Shown here piece by piece: positions 36,060 to 43,930 of a stretch of DNA of 64,000 nt. This DNA comes from Microbacterium sp. LCT-H2 (lineage in GTDB: Bacteria > Actinomycetota > Actinomycetes > Actinomycetales > Microbacteriaceae). The stretch covers positions 62,001 through 126,000 of the forward strand of contig NZ_MODW01000002.1 of assembly GCF_001866135.1 (NCBI RefSeq). The letters run 5' to 3'. The notes below the pieces were generated by a model. The model was not told the origin of the DNA. It saw only the letters and a list, made by a program, of their open reading frames with translations, and ran no database searches. A program made the position numbers and the translations under genes. Numbering within the stretch: the stretch's first letter is position 1; the number at the start of each line of letters is the position of its first letter.

Positions 36060-36117
36060 CCCGGACGACATGACCCGAGTGGCGCGGACAACATAGTCCG
36101 AGGGTGGACGCTTGAGA

Positions 36118-36837
36118 TTAGTTTCGACGCAAGATATTGTCGATTTCCAGCTCCGGCAATTTGGCCATCGTCCGACGTGCCCACTCGGGGTCAACCATGG
36201 CTTGCGCGAACGTGATCTGCAGTTGGGCTTCTTTCATCGTGTAGTGGAGCAACTCCGTCCAGTAGACAATTTCTACGTGCCGCCTCGAGCTCACGACGGC
36301 CATCAGGAAGGCCGTGGCGCTCTGATTCATGCTATCCAGGCACTCATACGCCGGCATGTAGAACCCCACAGGTCTTGGGCCATGGAGGAAGACACCCGAC
36401 GAGTCCGCGACTGCTGACTTCACAGATCCACTGTGCGAGGCGTGGACGTGGTGACTGGCGTTCGAAAAGCGGGAGCTTGCATCGTCGTTTCCGTACGCTC
36501 TGCTCATGTCTGCGTAGGTCACGCGACGGTCGTCGAAGGCGGGCGATGCCCAGCCGTATGGTTTGGACATTGAGACGCAATGTTGCCGGATGACGCGCTG
36601 ATACTGCCTGTCTATTGTCTGGGAACCCTCGTCAGCAAGGCCTCGAATATGACCGTCCTCCTTCCGGCGCCACATCTCCACATGGTGACTTGCCTCGAAT
36701 CGTCGTGCAATCTCCGTGCTGCTTCGTTCGATGAACGCCGCGATCACGCCGAGCTCCACGGCGGTCCGCATGCGGGCTTCAGCTCCGTCGGGAAATCCGC
36801 GTTCGAGCAGTGCGAAGGTTTCGTTAGTTGCGGTCAT
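36118..36837 (-). CDS. DUF5677 domain protein
   Basis: A 239-residue reading from ATG 36837. The core matches DUF5677: TNETFALLERGFPDGAEARMRTAVELGVIAAFIERSSTEIARRFEASHHVE, followed by helical sequence to EIDNILRR. Family similarity seems to extend upstream of the ATG (LAGLLQRAM in the same frame), so translation may begin at TTG 36861, or the gene may be the 3' part of a frameshifted longer gene with the ORF at 36824-37201. Function unknown; such genes are frequent in accessory and defence islands. Lower GC than the chromosome. Confidence 0.7.
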   Translation of the reverse strand: MTATNETFALLERGFPDGAEARMRTAVELGVIAAFIERSSTEIARRFEASHHVEMWRRKEDGHIRGLADEGSQTIDRQYQRVIRQHCVSMSKPYGWASPAFDDRRVTYADMSRAYGNDDASSRFSNASHHVHASHSGSVKSAVADSSGVFLHGPRPVGFYMPAYECLDSMNQSATAFLMAVVSSRRHVEIVYWTELLHYTMKEAQLQITFAQAMVDPEWARRTMAKLPELEIDNILRRN

Positions 36838-37201
36838 GGCCCGCTGGAGCAGTCCTGCCAAGCTTGAACTCTGCGCCTGCCGACGTAAGGGTGAGCATCC
36901 CGTCTCCGATTTGGGCGAGACCAGCCGACTTGAGGAATCTGCCGTACTCGCCCCAGGTGAGCGGCGCGGTCGTTGCCGGTGCTCCGATGCTGGTCTTGTG
37001 GCCGAAGACGTCGGCGCTGAGATCGGGACGGGCTTCCATTGCCGTGGCCGCACCGGCATCGACTTGATCCACAAGCTCAAGTACGAGTCCGACCCAGGCG
37101 CGCTTGCCGCCATGAAGTGCGGGAAACGTTGCTCCTTGTCGTCGCCACAGGGCCCGCTGTTCGAGCAGAGTGGTCTCGTCGAGGGCTTTCTGCGGAATCA
37201 T
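36824..37201 (-). CDS. Unknown protein, possible winged-helix, overlapping the DUF5677 gene
   Basis: 125 residues from ATG 37201, ending 14 bp inside the DUF5677 reading frame (the overlap contains ATGACCGCAACTAA). The C-terminal part, LTWGEYGRFLKSAGLAQIGDGMLTLTSAGAEF, looks like a small winged-helix. The N-terminus (ETTLLEQRALWRRQGATFPAL) is unrecognised. It starts 9 bp after the remnant gene's stop, so the three were probably one operon. A single frameshift would fuse it to the DUF5677 frame; raw reads or homologues would decide. Confidence 0.55.
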   Translation of the reverse strand: MIPQKALDETTLLEQRALWRRQGATFPALHGGKRAWVGLVLELVDQVDAGAATAMEARPDLSADVFGHKTSIGAPATTAPLTWGEYGRFLKSAGLAQIGDGMLTLTSAGAEFKLGRTAPAGHDRN

Positions 37202-37210
37202 GGATGGATT

Positions 37211-37435
37211 CTATGGCATCGTTTTGAGTCTTATTGAGACCCAGGAGGACGTGCGCGCGAGGACCTCAATCGGGCCGGTGACGATTCCCAAGAGCACGGG
37301 TGCCGTGCGGCTCAGTGGTTCCTCCGCAGGCTCTCTTGGCTCAGCAAGGTGGACGCCACCCTCGACGTTCACGTAATACTTGATGACCTGCCCGATGGAA
37401 AGCTTCTCGCCTTCGATCTCTGGAAATCGATCACT
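37211..37435 (-). pseudogene. 3' remnant of an unidentified gene
   Basis: An open leftward frame of 74 codons without a usable start, ending TAG at 37211-37213. Its protein has well-behaved codon use and motif-like sequence (EGEKLSIGQVIKYYVNVEGG, VHLAEPREPAEEPLS, LLGIVTGPIEVLARTSSW). The phrase IGQVIKYYVNVEGGVH recalls proteins with an I-x-Y-x-x-N-x-x-GG-V-H motif. A TGA at 37436-37438 and GC-rich sequence beyond it indicate that the 5' part was lost at the island border. The 123 bp from 37436 to 37558 contain no gene I can support. Confidence 0.6.
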
Positions 37436-37558
37436 TCAGCGCGGGTATGCGTGCGTTGGCGCGGCTTTCCGGAGCGTGAGGACTCCCCGGGCGCGCCGAA
37501 AAGGAGACCGGCGCCGACTGCACAGCCTTATCCGCGACCGCGAGGCGCGACCGACTCG

Positions 37559-37843
37559 CTAGCGCCGTACACCCGCGTCCGGCCCATGGCGATCCTCGAA
37601 CGCACGGAGCGCGCGCCTCGCGCGGTGGGTCTCGACGATACCGACGATGATCCCGGCGGCGAACACGATGATGCTGAGAACGCGCCACAACCCGGCGGGC
37701 GCATCGAGGAGGAACGCGACCGTCCAGCCGACCGTCATCACCGAGGAGAACACGATCGCGTAGACGCCCCAGTTCCGCCGCCGTTCCAGCGCCATGCGCT
37801 GCTGGATGAGCGACGGCTCCGGTCCGCCCACGGGCCCGCTCAT
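37559..37843 (-). CDS. Two-helix membrane protein, last gene of the BLUF operon
   Basis: 94 residues. After MSGPVGGPEPSLIQQRMALERRRNWGVY there are two closely spaced helices (~30-48 YAIVFSSVMTVGWTVAFLL and ~52-72 GLWRVLSIIVFAAGIIVGIVE) and a basic C-terminal tail (HRARRALRAFEDRHG). ATG 37843 overlaps the BLUF stop (ATGA). It resembles small actinobacterial membrane proteins of unknown role; translational coupling makes it a candidate output or neighbour of the photoreceptor. Confidence 0.72.
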   Translation of the reverse strand: MSGPVGGPEPSLIQQRMALERRRNWGVYAIVFSSVMTVGWTVAFLLDAPAGLWRVLSIIVFAAGIIVGIVETHRARRALRAFEDRHGPDAGVRR

Positions 37844-38334
37844 ACCCGGAGGGAGGAACCCTCGTCGCTCGCGGCCGGAATCGGAACCGCAGCGCCGGAG
37901 CGTGTGCGGAACCACAGGGTGAGCTCGAACAGGGCGCGCTCCATCGTGGAGGCGTCCGCGCCGTCGACGAGGTCGTCGAAGGAGTCGCGGAAGCCGGTGG
38001 GGGCGGCGGTGCTCCCCGTGCGGAACGACCGGTAGCCCATCGACCAGTCGGAGAAGAGCCGGGCGGTGATCGGCGTCTCCAACAGGATGCGCATCGCGCG
38101 GTGACGCGGATCGTCGGCGATCGTGTCGACGAGTCGGCGCACGGCCTCGACCGGTCCTTCGAGGACCTGGAGGAAGCGTCCCTGGCGGAAGAGGAGGAGG
38201 CCCGTGATGTCGCGGGCCGCGTTCGACCGGCGGCACTGCTCGAGCAGCTGCTCCAGAGCGGTCTCACGGAACGGCTGCGCCGCCGTGCTGGTGTAGACGA
38301 GGCGGAGCAGCCCGTCGGCCCTGGCCGCCGTCAC
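37840..38334 (-). CDS. BLUF-domain blue-light photoreceptor
   Basis: A 164-residue short BLUF protein: a flavin-binding ferredoxin-like fold that senses blue light by rearranging hydrogen bonds around FAD. Key residues are all present: Tyr14 (RLVYTSTA), Asn38 (RRSNAARDITGLLLF), Gln56 (GRFLQVLEG), and Trp97/Met99 in FSDWSMGYRSF. These sit at a constant offset of 7 from AppA Tyr21, Asn45, Gln63, Trp104 and Met106. The C-terminal ~60 residues form a short cap with no enzymatic output domain, so signalling must be through partners. GTG 38334 overlaps the upstream stop (GTGA), and its stop overlaps the downstream ATG. Confidence 0.92.
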   Translation of the reverse strand: MTAARADGLLRLVYTSTAAQPFRETALEQLLEQCRRSNAARDITGLLLFRQGRFLQVLEGPVEAVRRLVDTIADDPRHRAMRILLETPITARLFSDWSMGYRSFRTGSTAAPTGFRDSFDDLVDGADASTMERALFELTLWFRTRSGAAVPIPAASDEGSSLRV

Positions 38335-38588
38335 CCCTGCACCAGCTCCGGGGCGCCGAGGGCGGCGTCGCCCTCTGAGGGGCCGGCGTGGGCGACGACC
38401 TCCGTGGTCGCGTCGCTCAACGTGGCGTGCAGGCCGAGCGGCTGCGCGGACGCGGAGAACGCGGCGAAGCGGCCGTCGGGCTGACGGTCGACGTAGCCGA
38501 GGAAGTCTCCGCCACGGCTTCCGACATGGAAGCCGTCCTCGACGCACGCCCAGAGGACATCCGATGCGGGGTGGGGGGAATCAGGCAC
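38331..38588 (-). CDS. Small protein of unknown function, first gene of the BLUF operon
   Basis: 85 residues from GTG 38588: VLWACVEDGFHVGSRGGDFLGYVDRQPDGRFAAFSASAQPLGLHATLSDATTEVVAH. The GYVDRQPDGRFAAF...LGLHATLSDAT pattern suggests a small beta-rich domain that could bind a ligand or partner. Not recognised. It overlaps the BLUF gene by four bases, so it is almost certainly cotranslated with it. Confidence 0.7.
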   Translation of the reverse strand: MPDSPHPASDVLWACVEDGFHVGSRGGDFLGYVDRQPDGRFAAFSASAQPLGLHATLSDATTEVVAHAGPSEGDAALGAPELVQG

Positions 38589-38672
38589 GGCTCCACCCTA
38601 CGGCGGGCGGCCGACATCGCCCCGGGCCTTGCGCTGACCCGCCTCGATATGGCACACGCACCGAACGCCGCC

Positions 38673-41033
38673 TCAGTCGCCGGCGCGCGGTCGTCCCGGC
38701 TCCCGCCAGCGCGGCGGCACCGGGGCCGGCGTGATCGGCTCGACGCGGTCCGGCGTCGGCAGGCTCGACGCAACGCCGGCGTGCAGGACGAGCCCCTCGC
38801 CCGCGTGCCGGATCGTCACCGGCTCACCCGCGCTCAGCCGGTAGGTCGTCTCCGCCGGCGTGATGTCGACGTGCAGGATGCAGCCGTGCAGCCGCACCCC
38901 GAACGCGAGACGGGTGACGCCGTCCGGGAGCTGGGGCCGGAAGGACAGACCGTCGTCTCCCTCTCGCATGCCCCCGTAGCCGGCCGTGACCCCCGTCCAG
39001 ATGCCGGCGAGCGCCGCGATGTGCAGTCCCTCGTCTGTGTTGCCGTGGAGGTCGTCCAGGTCGAGGGCAGCGAGCTCCGCGAGGTACGCAGATGCCAGCT
39101 CGAGGTGACCCACCTCGGCGGCGATCACGGCCTGCGCCGCCGCGGAGAGGGAGGAATCGCGCACGGTGAGGGCGTCGTAGTAGGCGAACGCCCTGGCCTT
39201 CTCCTCCCACGTGAACTCCTCGTGCGCGGTGTAGAGCGCCAGCACGAGGTCGGCCTGCTTCAGCACCTGTTTGCGATAGAGGTCGAAGTAGGGGAAGTGA
39301 CTGTGCAGCGGATAGTCGTCGGGGCCGGTGGCGTCGAAGTCCCACCGGGCGTGCGCGGTGAATCCCGCCGACTGCGGGTGCACCTTCCGATCCTCGTCGT
39401 AGAGCACGGTCATGCCGGCGGCGGCGGCCTCCCACGCGGAGATCTCGTCGTCGTCCACGCCGAGGCGGGCGGCGACGTCCGGATGCCTCCGGACGGCTGC
39501 CACCGCTCCGCGGAGGTTCCGGCGGGCGGAGAGGTTGGTGTAGACATTGTCGTCGACCACGGCGGTGTACTCGTCCGGACCGGTGACACCGTCGATGTGG
39601 AAGCCGCCGGTCTCGTCCCACCGCCCGAGGGACGCCCATAGACGAGCCGTCTCGACGAGGATCTCCGTGCCCGCCTCCCGCTCGAAGTCCTGGTCACCCG
39701 TCGTCCGGACGTAGTGCATGACGGCGCCCGCCACGGCCGCGTTGATGTGGAAGGCGGCCGTACTCGCGGGCCAGTATCCGGAGCTCTCCCGACCGTCGAT
39801 CGTGCGCCAGGCGAAGGACGCGCCGCGCAGACCGAGCGTGCGCGCCCGCTCCTTGGCATGATCCAGCGTCGCATGCCGCCAGCGCAGTGCCTGGAGCGCG
39901 GCATCCGGAGCGGTCGAGGTGAGCACGGGCAGCACGAACGCCTCGAAGTCCCAGAACGTGTGGCCCTCGTAGCCCGAGCCGGTGAGGCCTTTGCCGGGGA
40001 CCGATCGGGCTTCGGCTCTCGCCGATGCCTGGAACACCTGGAACAGCGCGAAGCGCACCGCCTGCTGCAGCCGGGCATCGCCGTCGATACGGACGTCGCC
40101 GCACTCCCAGTACCGATCGAGGACGGCACGCTGTCCCGCCACGAGCGCGTCCCACCCCAAGCGAGCCGCTTCCTCCACGGCCTCCTCCGCGCGGTCACGC
40201 AGCGTCTGCGGTGCGAGGGACGCCGACCACTCGTGTCCCACGAGCTTGACGATCTCGAGCTCCTCGCCGGGGGCGAGGTCGACGCGGATGCGCGTGCGCG
40301 CCAGATCGTCGTCCACCTCGGTCGTCACGTCCGGCGTCCCCTCTCCGGAGATCTGCACGAGATGGTCCGCGCTCACCGCCACACGCAGACCGCTGCGGCG
40401 GGTGCGGTGCAGCAGCGTGCTCCGCGCGCCGCGCTCCGATGCCGCGACGGCCTCCAGCGGACGGGCGAGGAGCTCCTGCACCCGCGGATCGTCATGGGTC
40501 ACGGGGAGCGGCTCGTTCGCGAGCACCTCGGACAGCACGGTGACCGCGAGCGGAGCGTCGAGCGCCTGCACGCGGTAGCGCACGGCGGCCAGCGACCGGT
40601 GTTCGAGGGAGACCAGACGGGTCGAGGCGAGGTGCACCCGACGCCCCTCCGCGGACTCCCAGTCGACCTCCCGGTGCAGGGTGCCTGCGCGAAGGTCGAG
40701 GCGGCGGGCGTGGGCGTGGACGGTCCCATGCTCGACGTCGAACGGCTCGTCGCCGACCAGCAGGCGGATGAGCTGCCCGTTCGGCACGTTGATCACCGTC
40801 TGCCCGGTCTCGGGGTACCCGTAGCCGTCCTCGGCATGCGGCATCGGGTGTTCCTCGAACACGCCGTTGAGGTAGCTGCCGGCGACACCCCGGGGATCGC
40901 CCTCGTCGAGATTGCCCCGCCAGCCGATGTGGCCGTTGGAGAGACCGAAGACGGACTCCTCCTGCGCGAGATGGGCCGTGTCGACGCTCTCGATGCCGAC
41001 GGCCCAGGGTTCGATGGTGAACTGCGCCGTCAT
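38673..41033 (-). CDS. GH65 family disaccharide phosphorylase/hydrolase
   Basis: A 786-residue glycoside hydrolase family 65 enzyme (maltose, trehalose, nigerose or kojibiose phosphorylase type). The N-terminal beta-sandwich begins FTIEPWAVGIESVDTAHLAQEESVFGLSNGHIGWRGN. In the (alpha/alpha)6 barrel, EGHTFWDFEAFVLPVL binds sugar and the general acid Glu is in DGVTGPDEYTAVVDDNVYTN; KQADLVLALY follows and a C-terminal beta domain ends the chain. ATG 41033 gives a start in line with the family; longer readings are low-complexity. No adjacent beta-phosphoglucomutase is seen, so the pathway partner lies elsewhere. Substrate not assignable. The upstream gap 41034-41245 shows no gene. Confidence 0.9.
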   Translation of the reverse strand: MTAQFTIEPWAVGIESVDTAHLAQEESVFGLSNGHIGWRGNLDEGDPRGVAGSYLNGVFEEHPMPHAEDGYGYPETGQTVINVPNGQLIRLLVGDEPFDVEHGTVHAHARRLDLRAGTLHREVDWESAEGRRVHLASTRLVSLEHRSLAAVRYRVQALDAPLAVTVLSEVLANEPLPVTHDDPRVQELLARPLEAVAASERGARSTLLHRTRRSGLRVAVSADHLVQISGEGTPDVTTEVDDDLARTRIRVDLAPGEELEIVKLVGHEWSASLAPQTLRDRAEEAVEEAARLGWDALVAGQRAVLDRYWECGDVRIDGDARLQQAVRFALFQVFQASARAEARSVPGKGLTGSGYEGHTFWDFEAFVLPVLTSTAPDAALQALRWRHATLDHAKERARTLGLRGASFAWRTIDGRESSGYWPASTAAFHINAAVAGAVMHYVRTTGDQDFEREAGTEILVETARLWASLGRWDETGGFHIDGVTGPDEYTAVVDDNVYTNLSARRNLRGAVAAVRRHPDVAARLGVDDDEISAWEAAAAGMTVLYDEDRKVHPQSAGFTAHARWDFDATGPDDYPLHSHFPYFDLYRKQVLKQADLVLALYTAHEEFTWEEKARAFAYYDALTVRDSSLSAAAQAVIAAEVGHLELASAYLAELAALDLDDLHGNTDEGLHIAALAGIWTGVTAGYGGMREGDDGLSFRPQLPDGVTRLAFGVRLHGCILHVDITPAETTYRLSAGEPVTIRHAGEGLVLHAGVASSLPTPDRVEPITPAPVPPRWREPGRPRAGD

Positions 41034-41245
41034 CGGCGCGCCCCGGCCCCGAGGCGCCTGTCCGAGGAGGAGGTGAGGATGCCGAGGAGCATGGAGTTCC
41101 CTTCTGCCGGAGACCGTGGGCCTCGACGCTATCGATCCCGTCGAAGGGGCGCGAGGGCGTTGCGTCGCGCGGACCGGGTCCGGTAGGGCGGTCGCTGTGC
41201 GCCGGGGCGCGGCGGCCGCCCGTTCCGGGGCACCGGTGGGTCTGC

Positions 41246-42070
41246 TCACTCCTTGTGGAGCGCGTCCTGCGCGGCGCCGGCCACCTTCTCCACGACGTTC
41301 GGCAGCTCGGTGGTGCCGTAGAAGCGCGCATCGGGGTGGGTGGGCGGAGGCATCTCGGCCGTGGTCGTCGGGCCCTCGTGGTAGCTGAACTCGCCGTGCC
41401 CGTCCGGCGTCGGACCCGATGCCCAGGTGCCTTCGGCGGCAGCAGGACCGTCGCTGAAGTTGAGGTACTGGTACGACACGTCGCGGTGCTCCTTCGAAAG
41501 CGGGAAGTTGCTGGGCACGGGCAGCTTCTCGGCGCCCTCGGCCTTCAGTTCCTCGGCAGCGGCGAGCCACTGGTTCTGGTGCATGGTGTCGCGCGCCAGC
41601 AGGAAGCTCAGCAGATCCCGCACGCCGTGATCGTCGGTCATGTGGTACAGCCGGGCGACCTGCACCCGGCCCTGCATCTCGGCGTTCGCGTTGGCCATGA
41701 AGTCGGCGAGGAGGTTACCGCTCGCGGTGATGTACGAGCCCTGCCACGGGTTGCCGTTGCTGTCGACCGGGCGGGCGCCGGCACCGGCGACGATGCCCTG
41801 CTGCACATCCGTGCCGCCGACGATCGCGGCGACCGTCGGGTCGTCCTGCACGGCGTCCTCCGTGATGCCGAGCGGGGACTTCTCGAGGAGCTGCGCGATC
41901 ATGACCGCGAGCATCTCGACGTGGCCCATCTCCTCGGCGCCGATACCGAAGACCAGGTCGCGGTACTTGCCGGGGATGTGCATGTTCCATGCTTGGAATT
42001 GATACTGCAGCGCGACGGTGATCTCGCCGTACTGCCCGCCGAGGACCTCCTGCAGCTTGCGCGCGTACAC
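41246..42070 (-). CDS. Manganese catalase, short at the N-terminus
   Basis: A 274-residue dimanganese catalase decomposing hydrogen peroxide. Metal ligands are conserved: Glu16 (GGQYGEITVALQYQ), Glu47 and His50 (GAEEMGHVEML), Glu131 (ANAEMQGR) and His164 (RDTMHQNQW), a constant offset of 19 for the first three relative to the Lactobacillus plantarum enzyme (35, 66, 69). The chain starts at GTG 42070 within the region that is normally residue ~20; in-frame codons just upstream still encode APDA-like sequence typical of the family, but a TAG at 42083-42085 blocks extension. The N-terminal strand appears to have been lost. It may still fold. Confidence 0.85.
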   Translation of the reverse strand: MYARKLQEVLGGQYGEITVALQYQFQAWNMHIPGKYRDLVFGIGAEEMGHVEMLAVMIAQLLEKSPLGITEDAVQDDPTVAAIVGGTDVQQGIVAGAGARPVDSNGNPWQGSYITASGNLLADFMANANAEMQGRVQVARLYHMTDDHGVRDLLSFLLARDTMHQNQWLAAAEELKAEGAEKLPVPSNFPLSKEHRDVSYQYLNFSDGPAAAEGTWASGPTPDGHGEFSYHEGPTTTAEMPPPTHPDARFYGTTELPNVVEKVAGAAQDALHKE

Positions 42071-42161
42071 GGCGTCCGGTGCCTAGCCGCCGCGCCGGTG
42101 TTAGCCGGTCGGCGGCGGCGCCGTCAACCCCCGCCCTCCTCGGCGGCGTAGCGGGCATGCT

Positions 42162-42413
42162 GTGGGCATGGGGATCGGACGGCAGCCGCGGAGGACGCGA
42201 TCGGAGCGTTCCTCGGTCCAGGGGAGGATGGGCAATGCCGGGGGAGGGCCGGCCGAGCTGCTGTCCCGCGAACTCGGTTCGCCGGTCGTGTTCCTGGGCG
42301 CGGGGCTGCCCGAGGATCACTGGCATGCGAGCGACGAGAGCATCGATCTGCGCATGCTCATTCGCGGCGCCGCGACTCTCGCGCATCTGTGGCGCGAGCT
42401 CGCCGCCGCCTGA
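42162..42413 (+). pseudogene. C-terminal remnant of an M20 family metallopeptidase
   Basis: An 83-codon frame whose last ~50 residues, PVVFLGAGLPEDHWHASDESIDLRMLIRGAATLAHLW, match the C-terminal end of M20 dipeptidases (the HASDES stretch includes the last metal-ligand His). The catalytic domain and the rest are missing, and the first ~30 codons are unrelated. It is a decayed gene end, next to the truncated catalase. Confidence 0.7.
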
Positions 42414-42560
42414 TGACTCCGCCGGGGGATGCGAGGAGGAGGCTCGTCCCCCGGCGGGCTACGCTGGACGCAGGCGCCACCGCCCGGTGCCCGGTCGCAG
42501 GAGCCCGGTGCGGACGACGCCTGCGAACCTGACACCGACGGCTTGAGGAGAACGACGCCG

Positions 42561-43130
42561 ATGACCGACACCCAGATCTTCGAGCCCGAGGGCCGCGCCA
42601 TCCCCTTCGTCGACGAGGGTGACGGGCCGGTCAAGCTCGTGCTCATCCAGGAGCGCGGCCTGGCCGCCGACGTGCTCGGAGTGGTCGGTCACTACCTGGC
42701 CGAGGAGGCCGGATTCCACGTCGTGCGGATCGGCCATCGCGCGGATGACGCCGACACCTCGATCGAGGACCGCGTCGCGGACGCGCTCGCCGTCATCGAC
42801 CACATCGGCCTCGGCGACACGTGGATCGGCGGACACGGCTTCGGCGGCACGATCGCCCGGTCGTTCGCGCTGGCTCATCCGGAGCGCGTGAACGGTCTCG
42901 CACTGCTCGGCGTGGAAGACGTGGAGACGCCCCTCGCCCCGGTGATCCCGGTGCTGCTGATCCAGGGGACGGCCGACGAGGTCACCCCGCCCGCGAACGC
43001 CGAGAGCCTGCGCGTCACGGCTCCGGAGCGCGCCAGCATCAAGGTCGTCGAGGGCGGGGATCACCTCTTCCCGATGACGCACCCCATCGAGACGGCCGTC
43101 GTGCTCGAGGAGTACCTGGACTGGGACTGA
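42561..43130 (+). CDS. Alpha/beta hydrolase-like protein lacking nucleophile serine
   Basis: A 189-residue alpha/beta-hydrolase fold. ATG 42561 follows GAGGAG. The nucleophile elbow reads WIGGHGFGGTIARSFALAHPERV: in active members the sequence is G-H-S-x-G-G, but here residue 93 (codon 42837-42839, GGC) is Gly. The acid (D139 in LLIQGTADEVTPP) and histidine (H168 in EGGDHLFPMTHP) remain. Loss of the nucleophile predicts a non-hydrolytic protein, or chemistry through another residue. Short for the fold because the cap domain is absent. Convergent with a lipoprotein gene. Confidence 0.82.
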   Translation: MTDTQIFEPEGRAIPFVDEGDGPVKLVLIQERGLAADVLGVVGHYLAEEAGFHVVRIGHRADDADTSIEDRVADALAVIDHIGLGDTWIGGHGFGGTIARSFALAHPERVNGLALLGVEDVETPLAPVIPVLLIQGTADEVTPPANAESLRVTAPERASIKVVEGGDHLFPMTHPIETAVVLEEYLDWD

Positions 43131-43145
43131 GGGTGACGTCGCGGG

Positions 43146-43808
43146 TCAGAGGTCGCTGAAGTCGTTCGAGGGGACCATGATCTGCGTGACGGTGTCGCCG
43201 TCGAGCACGAACATCGTGTAGACGATCCCGGTGGAGCCGGGGCGGGTCAGGGACTCCGTGTCGGGGACCTCGCGCCCGCCGAGCCCGAGCTCGTTCGCGG
43301 TCGCCGGGTCCTCCGCATCCGTCAGCGCCCAGGCGTCGGCGGCGCGGAGCTCGGTGCGCGTGCTGCCGACGCGGAATCCGTCCTCCGTGACGACCGGGAG
43401 ACCCGCGACCTCGGCGGCCGTGACGGAGACGCTGGCCGGGGCCTCGCCCGTGCTGTCCGCCAGGACGCGCAGACCTCCCCAGTCGTACGCCTCCAGTGTG
43501 GAGGGCTCGCCGGGGAAGATCTCCACGCCCTCCGCCTCGGGAAGCTCGCCGGTGGCCTCCTGGAGGAGCTCGAGAAGGGCGGCGGAATCCGTGTAGTCGG
43601 CGCTCCGCTCCTCGGCGCCGGTGACCGTCAGGCCGTCCAGCGACACCACGATCTGCGCGGAGATGGTCTCCGTCGGCGTCGGCGACGGGCTGGAGACCTC
43701 CGAAGGACGAGGGGACGCGGACGGCTCGGCCGAGTTCGCGGGAGCACAGGCCGTCACGGCGAGCGCGGTGGCGGCGAGGGCGAGAAGGAGAGAAGAGAGT
43801 CGTCGCAT
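43146..43808 (-). CDS. Putative lipoprotein, unknown function
   Basis: 220 residues with a lipoprotein signal: MRRLSSLLLALAATALAVTAC, lipobox VTAC, Cys21 as the acylation site. A Ser/Pro-rich linker (~22-47) is followed by a beta-rich domain (IVVSLDGLTVTGAEERSADYTDSAALLELLQEATG). It would be anchored to the outer face of the membrane. No family recognised. Confidence 0.8.
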   Translation of the reverse strand: MRRLSSLLLALAATALAVTACAPANSAEPSASPRPSEVSSPSPTPTETISAQIVVSLDGLTVTGAEERSADYTDSAALLELLQEATGELPEAEGVEIFPGEPSTLEAYDWGGLRVLADSTGEAPASVSVTAAEVAGLPVVTEDGFRVGSTRTELRAADAWALTDAEDPATANELGLGGREVPDTESLTRPGSTGIVYTMFVLDGDTVTQIMVPSNDFSDL

Positions 43809-43885
43809 GGTCCCGATGCTAGAGCGTTCGGGGCCGGCGCTGACGCCGGCGCGGTACTCGTTATCGGTCCGTGTCCGGAGACGGA

Positions 43886-43918
43886 CGAACGCCGCGGCCG
43901 GGGAGGCCGCGGCGTTCG
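43886..43918 (-). terminator. Terminator of the HesB-like gene
   Basis: A 14-bp stem (CGAACGCCGCGGCC / GGCCGCGGCGTTCG) with loop GGGGA, 12 bp after the stop of the leftward HesB-like gene. Confidence 0.8.
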
Positions 43919-43930
43919 AAGTCTGAGGTC

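Larger units (their letters stand above)
36060..37435. mobile_element. Second low-GC segment abutting the AbiH cassette
   Basis: Between the right repeat and about 37435 the base composition stays lower than the chromosome. It contains three leftward coding segments: a DUF5677 gene, an overlapping partner ORF and the 3' remnant of a third gene. I found no third copy of the 26-bp repeat, so the right border is set by where the remnant ends and GC-rich sequence resumes. It may be an older insertion at the same site. Confidence 0.5.

Noticed and set aside
37436-37558. Third copy of the 26-bp ychF repeat at the right end of the second low-GC segment
   Set aside because: I scanned 37200-37560 for the ychF 3' end and found no convincing match, even imperfect.
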